Assembly (NCBI RefSeq): GCF_030272615.1 | Contig: NC_081413.1 | Coordinates: 443,945,038-444,009,037 of the forward strand | Length of the DNA stretch: 64,000 nucleotides | Direction of reading: 5' to 3' | Source of the DNA: Cryptomeria japonica | Lineage: Eukaryota; Streptophyta; Pinopsida; Cupressales; Cupressaceae | In this document: in pieces, positions 35,101 to 46,873 of the stretch | Numbering within the stretch: position 1 is the first letter of the stretch | Layout of the letters: each line of letters opens with the position of its first letter | Notes under the pieces: generated by a model | The model's input: only the letters and a program-made list of their open reading frames with translations | Databases searched by the model: none | Told to the model about the DNA's origin: nothing | Made by a program: the position numbers and the translations under genes

Positions 35101-36337
35101 AGGGTCATCAACTAATAAGAGATTAGTGAATTAACTGATAGCTTCTTGGAAAATCTCTTCATGCTTATCAATCCATCTTTGGCCAACCTAAATTTTATTG
35201 ATTCTATTAGCAGTTTTGTGCTTGAGGGTCGTCATATGAAAAACCCATATTTTTGTCACCACTTTTAAGCCATACAGCTCTAGATCTCTGCTTCCAGTAT
35301 TCCTCCTCTTTGGAAATAATATCATGCAATTTAGTTAAAATCTCAATTTCTTTGTTTGAGATGTCATTAACAAACCCAAAATATTGGATATGATTCTGAA
35401 CCTCGTCAAGATCCTGCTTGAACTTATCTTTAATTTTCAAAATATTACCAAAAGAGGACTTGTTCCAATGTTGAATATTGGACTTTACATTGGATAACTT
35501 CTTGGCAATACAAAACATGGTCATACCCTGGATATCAATATTCTACCACTCCATAATTTTATCATGGATGTCAGGGGCCATTAGCCACATTTTCTCAAAT
35601 CTGAAGGGGTGCGCCTTTCTTCCAAACAATGGATTCACCAAAAGTCAAATAGGGAAGTGATCAGATCCTAATTGGGTCAAGGCATTGAGTTTATAAGAAG
35701 CATTTTGTATCCAATCAAGAGAGACAAGGCCCCTATCCATCTTAACCTGTATGAGGTCCTCCCCACTACATCTATTAGACCAAGTGAATTTAGCCCCAAT
35801 AAGATCCACGTCCAATAGGCTCGGAGAATTAATCATATTAGCCAAGTCTTGTCTACTGTCAATAGAAAAAGGCATGCCCCCAGATTTCTCCAAGTTTGAA
35901 AGAGGGGTGTTGAAATAGCCTAGAAGTATCCATTTCTTATTAGGGAAAAGTGATCTAGCATGACAAATGGAAGACCAAAGAACTTTCCTAGTAGTTCTCC
36001 AATTAGGAGCATAGATGTTGGGAATAATCCAGGAGGATCCATCTTTAAGATTATAGAATCTAGTAGCAATGTGATTAGGAGAAGACAGAACCACCTTACC
36101 ACATAACAGTCTTAGATTCCAAAGAGTGGTGATACTACTAGAAGCACCATCTACATCAACATAGTGAACACCACAATCTCCAAAAATCACCAATTTAATC
36201 TTTTCCACTTTACAACTAGGCATTTTAGTCTCTTCAACAAGGAAAATATCCAGCTTATGATCCCTAACCAAGTTGGATAGCCGATCATGCTTATGGGGAT
36301 GATTCAATCCCCTTATATTCCATAGAATAATTTTCAT
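32171..36337 (-). pseudogene. LINE ORF2: endonuclease, reverse transcriptase, RNase H
   Basis: ORF2 nicks the target and copies the LINE RNA. The APE-type endonuclease starts at 36337 with W-N-I-R-G-L-N and has E-E-T-K and the S-D-H end motif (about 35650). The G-D-F-N motif is G-Y-F-N here (about 35920), a loss of a catalytic Asp. RT motifs are F-P-G-L-D-G-F-P (about 34955), I-P-K-K, G-I-R-Q-G-D-P-L-S-P-F-L-F (about 34410) and F-V-D-D at about 34265-34254. A zinc-binding reverse-transcriptase C-terminal part and a plant-type RNase H (N-V-D-G near 32590; E-S-D-S-L-N at 32400) follow. Stops and frameshifts are frequent. RNase H in ORF2 is typical of plant L1 elements. Confidence 0.9.
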
Positions 36338-36357
36338 TTAGCAAGAGAGGGGGCTCC

Positions 36358-37962
36358 CATCCCCATTTCTGGTAACGTTATTTGGACTCCATCCGAAATG
36401 GAAGCCTGACTCTACCTATCTCTACTAACCACATTGGGTGGCCTCCCCACCCCTCATGAATCTGACCCACAGTCCGCTATTTGTCCATTTCTAGTTGAAA
36501 CCCCCCTAGACACTAGAGTAGATTAGCCAATAGGGGAATTCCTTCTTCTATTTTTGGGTTTGACCTCAATAAAAGGATAGGAGCCCTCTTGGGCTGATTC
36601 CAGTTTGAGAGAAACCTGGGGTTTCACCTCGATAGAGTTACCCAATTCAATGACCAGTTGAATGGGAATATTTGGGATAGTCCCGTTAGCATTTAAATTA
36701 TTCCCTTCTTCACAGGGAGTATTCACAACAGGGGATTCCCAAAAGTTCTCTTCCAAGAGAAGAGGGTTAGGAGCAGGAACCATAGGTACATTTGAAGTAA
36801 AATCTTCTCCAGACATGACCCCATCTTCCACAATTAGGGGAGGGATAAAGGTACCAATAGATCCATTTGAATCATTGCATAATCCTTCTAGATGAGGAAC
36901 AGAGGGTATGGCATCCCTCTTCTCTAAGAGCGGCTTGTCATTCCTCTTTCTCCATTCCTTCTTTGGCTTAGACAGATACTGCCTGACCCAATGACCCACT
37001 TTTTTATAGTGGAAACATGCAAAAGGGATGGATTCATACTCCACTTTCTACACCCATCTTCCCAAATTAGAGAAAAGATCGATCTTGAATGGTAGGTTGG
37101 TAGATTGTTTGACATTGACACACAATCTAGCATAAACAAGGTGTCTTTTAGCTACAGTCATTTGGTCAACTGAAATTAGCTCTCCAAAATATGTTGAAAT
37201 TCCCACAAAAATCTCTTCTCCCTAGAACTCCATGGTTAAACTTGGTAATCTAACCTAGATTGGGGCTTCATTACATTCCCAATATTTGGGATTAAATCTT
37301 AGTTCCCACTTTTTGAGGGCCAACGAGTCTTTGCCCAGCATCTAGGGACCACCTGCCAAAAAAAATTGAAGATCTTCCTCACAAGCAAATGAAAAAGAGA
37401 AGAAACCACCAGCCATAGCAACAACATCAATTTGACCCTTACCCTTCCATTTTCTAGACACCTAGGCTCTAGTAGCCTCAATGTTGGGACATGGTCCTAC
37501 AAACTTATCCAGCAAGACTAAGTTCATGTAAGCCATATTCTGATCCACAAAACAGTCTGGGATAGAGATGGAGTAAGCACTAGACTTTGGGTCAGCTTTA
37601 CGTGGAACAGGTGAAATGGCCTTACCCTTAAGATTAGACCCAAATAGTGAAGCCCATTTCTTATTGCACTTCACATATGGAATCTTAAAAAAGACCTCCA
37701 CGGTATTGGGGCACTCAACACCACCAGATTTGTCGGAGATGATAGATTTACCATTGGCTCTATTTTGTAGGGTACCACCATCCCATGTATCATTTGAGGC
37801 CCCATCCATGGGATCAGGATCCGATTCGGCAGAGGGACGAGTCACAGGTGTAACCCCTAGACCCCCATCACCCAAGAAACCTGCACCAGGGCCATTCAAA
37901 TTCAAACCTGAATGAACTAAAACTCCCGCTCCTGCTCCTACTCCTTCTCCTGCTCCGCTCAT
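36358..37962 (-). pseudogene. LINE ORF1 (DUF4283-like, CCHC knuckle)
   Basis: RNA-binding ORF1. It starts at 37962 with a Gly/Ala-rich stretch and reads in one frame through two TAG codons. The DUF4283-like core has F-F-S-F-S-F-A-C-E-E-D-L and G-P-W-M-L (about 37390-37330). The zinc knuckle near 37030-36980 reads C-F-H-Y-K-K-V-G-H-W-V-R-Q-Y: two of the expected Cys are Tyr, so it is dead. The C-terminal part 37044-36523 is open, acidic and Pro-rich. It ends just before ORF2. Confidence 0.8.
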
Positions 37963-37981
37963 GTTATCTTTTATTATTATA

Positions 37982-37989
37982 ATACTATT
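37982..37989 (+). repeat. right target duplication of the LINE
   Basis: ATACTATT, the partner of 12673-12680. Confidence 0.85.
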
Positions 37990-38387
37990 GTTAGCAAAAT
38001 GCTTAGAACTCTTTTACTACATTATTCTATCAGTGTGTCTTCTATTCAAGAACTGAGATCCATTTCAAAAGCTAAAGTTACTATTGATTCTTTAATTGGA
38101 AAGTTAACTGCATTTGAACTTAACAATTTTTATAATAGTGTTTCCAAACCTTCTAAATCTACCTTTAAGGCTTCACTAACTAGTACATTAGCAAGGAAAG
38201 GAAAATATGTTTGTCATAATCATGACTATAGGTCTAGTCATGGTGGTAGCAGAGGTGATGGTGATGATGAAGATCATCTAATGGAACTTGAGGAATTACT
38301 CGCTAGAAGATTCCCTAGAGGAACAGGTAAATATAGAGGTAAATTACCTTGAATTTTTTCTCTTGTAGTAAAATTGGACACATAGCT
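37990..38387 (+). pseudogene. Copia B gag, middle part
   Basis: It aligns with A gag 6563-6965, from S-K-M-L-R-T-L to the zinc knuckle. A one-base loss near 38352 shifts the frame directly before the knuckle. The sequence stops at G-C-T-A-A (38388-38392), the left target duplication of Copia C. Confidence 0.9.
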
Positions 38388-38392
38388 GCTAA

Positions 38393-39414
38393 TGTTGGTA
38401 TTTTGGTATGGTTTTGTCATTGATGTCAACACCTACTGAAAACAAGCACTTTGGAGATCCATCAACATTCACCGGCAACCAAGTAACTATTGCACAGTTA
38501 CTGGTATATGGTTCACCGATAGGATATAATGTTCACTGGTATCTAGAATGATATGGAAGACACTTAGGAATGTCAAAGACATCATGTGGACACTTTGTTT
38601 TGAAGAATTAATCATTGGTATATTCATATTTGCATATTTGCTTTTACCGGCAAATAGGTCCAGGTTATCTAGGGTTACACTGGCAAGTTTATCTTTTCCA
38701 GATCAGCATGGCACACTATGGATATGATTTATTATTGATGTAAATGCATTAAGCTGACATGTTTAATCAGTTATTGCATCAGATATTATATTGTTTGTAA
38801 AATGATTTAATTGTAATATCTTGTAGAGCCAACCTACTAAAATTGGTCTTAGGGTATGGTATAAATGTAAGATCTTATTTGTAAGATCAAGTGTGGAATG
38901 CAAAAATGAATTGAGTGAAGGTATATGTGAGATCAAGTAGAGGTATACATGAAGACATCATTTGACGGTGAAGCTAGGTTTTTGTATAAGCATATCAACA
39001 TTACACCGGTACTGAATCTAGCATATGAAGATGCTATTTTGTGCAGTACATTCTTATTCGATTTAACCATCCAACTATAGTCAATGAGACTCCCATTTTG
39101 TGATTGAGCAATGAGCTCTAGGCTATTGGCCTTTCTACATGTGCAGACCCCATTTATGTACACTTACTATCTGCAGTAGTATCATCTGATTGTGGGTAAG
39201 GTTTCCCACCGTGGCTTTTCCCCTTACATGGTTTCCACATACAAATATTGGTGTTATGTGTTGTGGATGACTTTATGTTTGTGTTTCATGCATTAATCTT
39301 TACCGGTATAACAATTTACTATTAACATTGTCTACCAGCATACTTAACTGGTTTACCAGTATTAAGCATTAAGCTAGTTAACCCCCCCCCCCAAGTTGTC
39401 TATGGGACCTAACA
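38393..39414 (+). repeat. 5' LTR of Copia C
   Basis: Starts TGTTGGTATTTTGG, ends GGGACCTAACA. It is 40 bp shorter than the 3' LTR because of one deletion at 39380, which removed the left arm of the U5 hairpin. Confidence 0.95.
38860..38866 (+). promoter_or_regulatory. TATA box in Copia C 5' LTR
   Basis: GGTATAAATG, repeated in the 3' LTR at 42538-42544. The same context, a TATA box shortly before GTAAGATCT, occurs in element D (47490-47497). Confidence 0.6.
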
Positions 39415-39416
39415 AT

Positions 39417-39430
39417 TGGTATTAGAGCTT
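39417..39430 (+). other. primer-binding site of Copia C
   Basis: TGGTATTAGAGCTT is the initiator tRNA-Met-type site with one C-to-T change. Confidence 0.85.
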
Positions 39431-39470
39431 AGTCCTCTTTTGCAGAAGTTTAACAACTTGAGGAAATCCA

Positions 39471-39974
39471 ATGTCTACAAATTACTTTAGGAAGGACAAT
39501 CCTAAACTTGATGGAACCAACTATGGGATATGGAAGATCAAAATGGAGACACATATGAATTGCATTGGTAAAGACATCTGGGAAGTTACAAAGAATGGTT
39601 ATAATGCTGCTATATCTGGCTAGACTGCTCCAACTACCTTAGCTAAAGATGAAGAAAATGATTACAAAGCAAGAGAAGCACTTTTGAGCACATTATCAGA
39701 TCAACAAATCATGGGATTATCAGATAGGTCTACTGCTAAAGCTATTTTGGATCATTTGGAAACACTGAATGAAGGAGATTCTACAGTCAAGATTGCAAAA
39801 CTTGAAAGCTTTCAAGTCAGGTATGAACATCTGAAAATGGAAGAAGATGAAAGGATTTCCGCTTTTATGGAAAGAGTAAATGAAATTGTTTTGGGTATCA
39901 AATGTTGTGGAGGAACTTTGAGTGAGGATGAAATTGTTTCAAAAATCTTAAGAGGTTTACCACTGGCAACATAA
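39471..39974 (+). pseudogene. Copia C gag, N-terminal part
   Basis: The ATG at 39471 opens M-S-T-N-Y-F-R-K-D-N-P-K-L, then G-T-N-Y-G-I-W-K-I-K-M-E, the classic UBN2-type gag start. A TAG at 39621 (codon 51) and a TAA at 39972 lie in frame. The region 39684-39974 carries the helical core (A-I-L-D-H-L-E-T-L ... F-M-E-R-V-N-E-I). Gag breaks off at about codon 168 and passes in the same frame into pol sequence, so the knuckle was lost by an internal deletion. Confidence 0.9.
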
Positions 39975-39977
39975 ATT

Positions 39978-41735
39978 GTGAAAAATGAACCTATAATAAA
40001 TCCACCAGTACAGAATGAAGATCCAGTTACTTTGGTATCATCAGAGGATTCCACAGGAATTGAAGAAGAACAACAAACTAAGACACCCCAGTACATAAGA
40101 TTGAATCATTCTGAAGATCAAATAATTGGAAACAAATTTAAAGGAGTTATGACAAGAGGAAGATTGGAAAATGAAGAGGTATGTCTTATTTCTCAAATTG
40201 AACCATCATGTATCAATAAGGCATGTGAAGATAAATTTTGGATTAAAGCTATGGAAGAAGAATTAGGACAAATTGAGAAAAATAATACTTGGAAATTAGT
40301 TCCCCGGCCTAAAGATAAAAATGTAATTGGAACCAAATGGGTATTTAGAAACAAACTTAATGAAGATGGTAAGGTTGTCAGAAATAAAGCAAGACTAGTG
40401 TGTAAGGGATATTCTCAAAAAGAAGGAATTGATTACAATGAAACCTTTGCACCGGTAGCCAAAATTGAGGCAGTTAGATTATTCTTGGCTTTTGTTGCTC
40501 ACAAGGACTACAAAGTTTATCAAATGGATATTAAATGTGCATTTTTGAATGAAGATCTTGAAGAGGAAGTATATATTGAACAACCTGATGGATTTTCTTT
40601 GACAGATGACAATGATATGGTTTGCAGGTTAAGAAAAGCTCTGTATGGATTAAAACAAGCCCCAAGAGCTTGGTATGCAAGGCTGGATAAGTATCTTTTA
40701 AAGATTGGTTTTACTAAAGGAAATGCAAATAGCAATTTATATTACAAAATAACTAATGATGACATCTTGATTATTGAAGTATTTGTTGATGATATAATCT
40801 TTGAAGGAGAAGATGGATTATGTAAGGAATTTTCTATTAAAATGCAACAAGAATTTGAAATATCTATGATTGGAGAAATGAAATTCTTTTTAGGTTTGCA
40901 GATTTCATAGACTGATAAAGGTATATTTTTGAGTCAATCCAAGTACTTGAAAGAATTGCTAAAGAAATTTGGGATGGAGAACTCTAAATCGGTAAGCACA
41001 CCTATGACTACAAATGACAAATTATCTCAAAGGGATGAATCTACACCTATTAATCCAACTAGATACAAATCTATGATAGGAGGTTTATTGTATTTAACAC
41101 AAACTAGGCCTGATATTATGAATGCAGTATGTATTGTTTCTAGATTTCAAAGTAATCCTAGGGAAAATCATGAATCAGCAGTAAAAAGGATTTTTCGGTA
41201 CTTACAAGGCACAACAAATCTTGGATTATGGTATCCTAGAGATGAAAATTTTGACCTATGTGCATACACAGATGCAAATTGGGTAGGAGATGTGGATGAT
41301 AGAAAGAGCACCACTAGAGGAGCATTCTTTCTTGGAAAGAGATTAGTTTCTTGGTTGAGTAAGAAACATAGTTGTACATCTTTATCAGCAGCAGAATCAA
41401 AATATGTTGCAGCAGCAACTAACTGTACATAGGTATTATGGCTCAAGAAAATGTTGAAAGACATAAAGGTAAAATGCAAGGAACCAATTACTATATATTG
41501 TGATAACACTGCAGCAATTGATATATCTAAGAATCCGGTATTACATTCTAAAACTAAACATGTTTCTATCAAACTAAATTTTCTAAGGGAAAAAGTTGAA
41601 GAAAAGGAGATAAAACTTGTTTATGTGAATAATAAAGAATAGCTTGTAGATATTTTCACAAAACCTTTGCCTAAGGAGATTTTTTAATATCTCAGAGATT
41701 AGCTTGGAGTCATACCATCACCGGTAGAGACTTAG
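39978..41735 (+). pseudogene. Copia C reverse transcriptase and RNase H
   Basis: The best preserved pol of the Copia elements here: all RT and RNase H motifs lie in one frame. The pre-RT linker has [12 protein letters not shown] motifs are G-T-K-W-V-F-R-N-K (40333), [10 protein letters not shown] (40436), [11 protein letters not shown] (40519), [11 protein letters not shown] (40643) and F-V-D-D (40783-40794). RNase H has Y-T-D-A-N-W-V-G-D (41269) and Y-C-D-N-T-A-A-I-D (41497). The stops at 40908, 41430 and 41640 are TAG in Gln positions. Integrase and protease are absent. Confidence 0.92.
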
Positions 41736-42070
41736 ATAGTTGAAGATTTTCATCAACCGACAGAATTAAAAAGACAAATCTTTATTCTGGTCTTTTCATG
41801 AGGAAGCTACTTCTCAGGGGGAGTAGTTGGTATTTTGTATAAAATTAATTTTTGTAGCTTTGGCATTTGATGTCAAAGGGGGGAAGATATCTATGGAAAA
41901 ACACATTATCTTTTGAGAAGAGTTTGGTATTGAAAATAAATATTTGGATAAACACATGTTGCTCCTAGGGGGAGAAATGGAGATTGTTGGTTTTTGGTAT
42001 TTGGCATTTCTGTTTTGGCACTTTGATGGTTTTTCCATCTTGTGTTGCCATCAATGCAAAAGGGAGAGAG
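41736..42070 (+). other. Copia C 3' untranslated region with serial polypurine runs
   Basis: Polypurine runs at about 41815 (AGGGGGAG), 41875 (AAAGGGGGGAAGA), 41968 (AGGGGGAGAAA) and, next to the LTR, 42057-42070 (AAAAGGGAGAGAG). The run at 41968 is followed by GGAGATTGTTGGTTTTTGG, an imitation of the real tract-LTR junction. Confidence 0.75.
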
Positions 42071-43132
42071 TGTTGGTATTTTGGTATGGTTTTGTCATTG
42101 ATGTCAACACCTACTGAAAACAAGCACTTTGGAGATCCAACAACATTCACCAACAAGCAAGTAACTATTGCACAGTTACTGGTATATGGTTCACCGGCAG
42201 GATATAATGTTCACCGGTATCTCAAATGATATGGAAGACACTTAGTAATGTTGAAGACATCATGTGGACACTTTGTTTTGAAGAATTAATCATTGGTATA
42301 TTCATATTTGCATATTTGCTTTTACTCGCAAATAGGTCTAGGTTATCTAGGGGTACACCGGTAGGTTTATCTTTTCCAGATCAGCATGGCACGCTATGGA
42401 GATGATTTATTATTGATGTGAATGCATTAAGACAACATGTTTAATCAGTTATTGCATCAGATATTATATTGTTTGTAAAATGATTTTATTGTAATATCTT
42501 GTAGAGCCGACCTACTAAAATTGGTCTTAGGGTATGGTATAAATGTAAGATCTTATTTGTAAGATCAAGTGTGGAATGCAAAAAAAGAATTGAGTGAAGG
42601 TATATGTGAGATCAAGCAAAGGTATAGATGAAGACATCATTTTAAGGTGAAGCTAGGTTTTTGTATAAGCATATCAGCATTACACTAGTATTGAATCTAG
42701 CATATGAAGATGCTATTTTGTGCAGTACATTCTTATTGGATTTAACCATCCAACTATAGTCAGTGAGAGTCCCATTTTGTGATTGAGCGATGAGCTCTAG
42801 GCTATTGGCCTTTCTGCATGTGCAGACCCCATTTATGTACACTTACTATTTGTAGTAGTATCATCTGATTGTGGGTAAGGTTTCCCACCATGGTTTTTAC
42901 CCTTACAGGGTTTCCACGTACAAATATTGGTGTTATGTGTTGTGGATGACTTTATGTTTGTGTTTCATGCATTAATCTTTACCGGTATAACAATTTAATG
43001 TTAACACTGTCTACCAGCATACTTAACTGGTTTATCGGTATTAAGCATTAAGTTGGTTAATTGGTTTTTGGTTTGAATTTATTAGACAACTGATTCACCC
43101 CCCCCCCTCTCAGTTGTCTCCGGGACCTAACA
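42071..43132 (+). repeat. 3' LTR of Copia C
   Basis: 1,062 bp, closely matching 38393-39414. It ends GGGACCTAACA before the target duplication GCTAA. It retains the U5 stem-loop at 43084-43119. Confidence 0.95.
43084..43119 (+). other. U5 RNA stem-loop of Copia C
   Basis: AGACAACTGA (43084-43093) pairs perfectly with TCAGTTGTCT (43110-43119) around a loop made mostly of C. The arms differ from those of Copia A but keep pairing. Confidence 0.7.
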
Positions 43133-43137
43133 GCTAA

Positions 43138-43570
43138 CTGCCCTAATGTTGATAAGAAAGATAAGTTTAGGAGATTCAAAGGAAAAAGAAAGAAACATTG
43201 TTATGTTGCAGTGGATGAAGGTGTGACCAATGATGAATCAAAAGAAGATGATAATGAGGAGATAGTATTTGTTGTTGTGAAGGAGGATCTGGCTGATGAG
43301 AAGGTTTTCGTGTCTCATATCGATAACAATGGTGAATGGATAATAGATAGTGGTTTCTCACACTACATCATTGGTGACAAAATTAAGTTCGTATCCCTTG
43401 AAGAGTTTCATGGAGGTGTTGTAAGATTTGGTAATAACTCTCCTTGCATGGTCAAAGGTAAAGGATCAATTTTTTTAAATGGGAAGACTAATGTAGATGA
43501 TGTTTTTTGTGTTGAAGGACTTAAACATAACCTCTTAAGTATTGGAAAACTTAATGATAAGGGATATCTA
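43138..43570 (+). pseudogene. Copia B knuckle end and protease
   Basis: It resumes in the zinc knuckle where Copia C entered (N-C-P-N-V-D-K-K-D-K-F). It holds the knuckle-protease spacer missing in A (about codons 43200-43310). The protease active site W-I-I-D-S-G-F-S-H is at about 43330, with the catalytic Asp present. The frame reads to H-N-L-L-S-I-G-K-L. It is cut at 43570 after ATCTA by solo LTR S and resumes at 44921. Confidence 0.88.
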
Positions 43571-44915
43571 TGATAGTATGATGAAAGAATAAGTATCCAG
43601 ACAACTACTAAGAGGGGGGGGGGGGGGGGGGTTAATCAGTAGATAGAAAAATTGATACAAACTTCACCAGTCTCAAAAATCAATCTCTCAAAGTAAACTT
43701 AGAACTAACAATGTAATACCACTGTCAAGATAAAAACTCATAAGATAAACTGATTGACAGTTACAACAAATTAACAGTAAACAACTTCTTCATTTCTCAA
43801 TGCTTCCAGTTATCATGACTTATCATGAAAATAGTTAATTAGTTAAGTAAATCAACCATGAAAATATAACCACAAAAACATTCTCCACTTGACACAAATA
43901 TTTTTGACGTGGAAACCCAAATAGGTAAAAACCACAATGAGATAAAACTCACAAGATAACTATCTACCTCTTCTGCAGTTCGCCCTGTTAGGAGCCTAGC
44001 TTGTTAAAGTTTTACAAAAGTCCTGTTAAGAACTGATCCTATTAGGAATTACCGGTTAAGGGATTGAGTACAATGTCTTGTTAGAAGCAATACCCTATAA
44101 GGAGTAACCTCGGTAGAGGATTTGAAAATCCAAGCTAATGGATCACCTTGTTAGAGGATTTAAATACTACCAAGCTTGTTAGAGCTTACCCAGTTAGGGG
44201 ATTTCAATTCTGCTATAATTGTTGGAAAACAACAGGATTTTACTGATCTGTTTGAATAGAACTACACTTGCTTGTTCATATCCATTTCATGCTCTGATCT
44301 GCCTTTACTCAAACTGCAGATACATCATCCGGTTTTGGCAACCACACACTCAACTAATGTGTGCTCACTCTTTGCCAAATCTTTAAAGTAAACAACTTCA
44401 TCGAGCTTATAAATAAATCAATCAAATAGGTAACACAACAAAAACCTAATTGTCATAGAGATTACAAACAAATCAGTTCAAGTATGACCGTTGGATTAAA
44501 TAGAAATCTCTGCACATCAATCAAGAAAACCTTGATCGCTCCTTAGATGCAATACATGCAATACATTTTCTCATTCCCTAGATGAAAACCGTTACAACAA
44601 CTTGCCAAAATCTCTCAGAATTGTCTACATACAATAATCATATGTGTCATAATCATTACCATTCATCATCAGATCATAAACCAATATAACCAATTCACCA
44701 AACTTAATCGGCTAGGGTTTATCGAAAAGAACGAGTAGGGTTTACCGGTTTCATCAATAGATAAGATTTACATCAGTTACCAATTCACTCCACAAGTTCT
44801 TCCTACCAGTTACAGTAATAATATTAACAACAATATCAACAATATCATTACCAGTTAATTGACATAAATGACAACATAACATACCATTAATGCAATCTTC
44901 ATGCAAATGCCAACA
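43571..44915 (-). mobile_element. solo LTR S (Copia type)
   Basis: 1,345 bp with TG...CA ends, flanked by ATCTA at 43566-43570 and 44916-44920. On its own strand it starts TGTTGGCATTTGC and ends ATCATACTATCA. Near the end it has a C run of about 20 and the U5 hairpin CTACTGA/TTAGTAG. Many CCTGTTAGG-type motifs lie at 43980-44210. No internal sequence is present, so it is a solo LTR. The long homopolymer length may be inexact. Confidence 0.9.
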
Positions 44916-44920
44916 ATCTA

Positions 44921-45411
44921 CTTGAATTCAAAAGTGGAGTGTGCAAGATTCTTGGAAATAATGGAGAATTGATTGCTAGAGGGAAGTAGAGTAGAGGTAA
45001 TTTACTTCATATAAATACTAATGTAAATGATTATTTGGTGGCAAAGATTGAAGACAGCTGGTTGTGGCATGAGAGAATTTGTCATGTCAATTTTGACAAT
45101 TTGATTAAAGTTAGTAAGTCAAGTATTGTTAGAGGTTTGCCACATCTTGTGAAACCGGACAATGTGTTATGCAAGGATTGTCAGACGGGTAAGTTGACCT
45201 TCGTATCCTTCAAGAGTTGGTCATTTTCTTCAGAGAATATTCTTGATTTGGTTCATACTAATCTTTGTGGTCCTATGAGGACTAAGATCTATTTTGGTGA
45301 TAAGTATTTTATGATCTTTACTAATGATTATTCCAAAATGATGTGGGTAACTTTTCTGAGAGAATAGTGTGATGCTTTTAGTAAGTTTAAAGCATTTAAA
45401 TCTCTTGTTGA
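44921..45411 (+). pseudogene. Copia B integrase, N-terminal part
   Basis: Continues the protease end and the pre-integrase finger W-H-E-R-I-C-H-V-N ... C-K-D-C-Q-T-G-K, with all HHCC ligands present. The integrase core starts with L-V-H-T-N-L-C-G-P-M, where the expected Asp is Asn. T-N-D-Y-S-K-M-M-W-V follows, then a TAG at 45366. Similarity to A ends at S-L-V-E (45411), in mid-domain. Confidence 0.88.
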
Positions 45412-46873
45412 GGTCCTAGTGCCTTGAGCCTTATTTGATGTGTTGCCTCTGGAGGTTTCGTATTGGATATTTTATGATTTTTGTTCTTGCACTTTTTTGT
45501 GTTGGTTTTTCTTTGGTTGTCAGGTGTCAGCCTAGATTTAGAGTATGAGTGGGATCTTGTGTCATCTCCTAGCACGAGGGGTGGGTCCTTATGGTTCAAC
45601 ATGGTTGGGTAGTTTTATGCCTTCTTCAATTGGGATGTGATTTGATGGATTCTCTTGCGTGGATGTGGATCATTTATCTCTTTAGCTATGGAAGGATACC
45701 TGTAGCAGATTAATGTATATGACTATATGGTAGATGTATGTATTGATTCATGATGTAACTATAATTTAAATGAGATCTATGTTCCTTGTTGTAAAGGATA
45801 TTGTATCCATGTAAACGATGATATAATATTAGGAGAATATAATGATGTATCATGAGATATTGATTTATTAATGGAGTAATGGTTGTGGAATTATGGTTAT
45901 GCATTTGGTATCATGTGATAAGTTATATTGGAATTAGATTATGATGTTAGAATTAGTAGTGCATAGGATCATGCTAGTAAATGTGTTATCATGCTTATGA
46001 TCTTAATTTTTTGTCTATGGTTAGTTTAGGTAATGGCGTTGAGATACCTTAGGGAATTCTTAAATGTATTGTAATTATTTCCGCTTGCATTTATTACTTT
46101 GGTGAATGTGTTCATGATAGTTAATTGTTTATCTTGTAAATGGATTTTATATGTATATGAGTAGTTAGTTGCATGTGTTACATTAGTAGATGTTTAAAAA
46201 AAATTATCTTTGTTTTCATGTTAGTTGGTTAATTTCTCTAGGCTATTTTGGAGATCATTACACAGTCAAGCCTAAAATGAGGGAGGATACCTTACTTATA
46301 TACCTCTCCCAAGTATTTTAGGGTGCAAAACTCAGAGAAAGCCAACATAGGAAAACATTTCCTATTTAACCAAGTTGGTTATTAAATGGTTGGAATTTGG
46401 GCCCAAACACAAGGGATCATGGTGCCCTGACTGCCTTGCTCTTGGGAGCAAGTTGCCCTAGGTGACTTTCTCCCTCCAATTCAGCCATAAATTAGGACTT
46501 GAGGTCCAAAATGGGAAGGAGAAGCTGAAATCAGATGTGGAATTGAGCTTAGATCAATGTGACTAGATACATGAAGCAATGCATGCTAAAATAGGGCCTA
46601 GTTGAGTAGAAAATTATATAGTGATGGAATTTATGATGCTACAATTTTTTTATAGGTTTATTAGTTTCTTATTTTTTCTTAGTCTTGTGTGTTGTGAGAT
46701 TTGTCTATTTTGTCATGATCACTAGCATGTAAATAGTTCTAGGCCCTCATTCTTATCTAATCAAGACAACATATTAAGATTGTTACTACATGATTTGTGT
46801 TTCTTATATAAAGAGAAATGACATGTTATTTATTTAACCTTCAAGCTATGATGTTAGTACCAAGACTAAAAAA
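45412..46873. other. unassigned sequence
   Basis: About 1.46 kb between the broken end of Copia B and Copia D. I see no domain, LTR edge or repeat of other parts of the window. It may be older decayed repeat sequence or single-copy DNA. Confidence 0.4.

Larger units (their letters stand above)
12681..37981 (-). mobile_element. L1-type plant LINE, split by Gypsy G1
   Basis: Non-LTR retrotransposon on the minus strand. Without the inserted G1 it is about 7.7 kb. Read 5' to 3' it has ORF1 (37962-36358), ORF2 with endonuclease, RT and RNase H (36337-32171), a third degenerate ORF (31930-31416 continued at 13857-12883) and a T/G-rich 3' end. The 3' end finishes CTTTATCAAAAAT next to the duplicated octamer ATACTATT, as expected for target-primed insertion with a short A tail. 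The first ATG of ORF1 is only 19 bases from the 5' junction, so the 5' UTR is very short or truncated. Confidence 0.85.
38393..43132 (+). mobile_element. Copia element C, internally deleted
   Basis: 4,740 bp with two LTRs (38393-39414 and 42071-43132) and the target duplication GCTAA at 38388-38392 and 43133-43137. The host gag knuckle of Copia B resumes exactly behind it. The inside codes for the N-terminal part of gag joined to the region just before RT. The gag zinc knuckle, protease and integrase are missing, so it depended on other copies. The solo LTR at 3056-4103 belongs to the same family. Confidence 0.95.
12161..45411 (+). mobile_element. Copia element B, split by three insertions
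   Basis: B is the same family as A. Its pieces are 12161-12680 (primer-binding site, gag start), 37990-38387 (gag middle), 43138-43570 (protease) and 44921-45411 (integrase start). Joined in that order they run parallel to A 6042-7790. The gaps are the LINE/G1 composite, Copia C and solo LTR S, each bounded by a short target duplication. B ends abruptly at 45411 inside integrase; RT, RNase H and the right LTR are not in the window. Confidence 0.9.

Noticed and set aside
43612-43632. Long G run as a quadruplex or regulatory element
   Set aside because: It is the expanded C-rich loop of the U5 hairpin read from the other strand; homopolymer length is also error-prone in sequencing.
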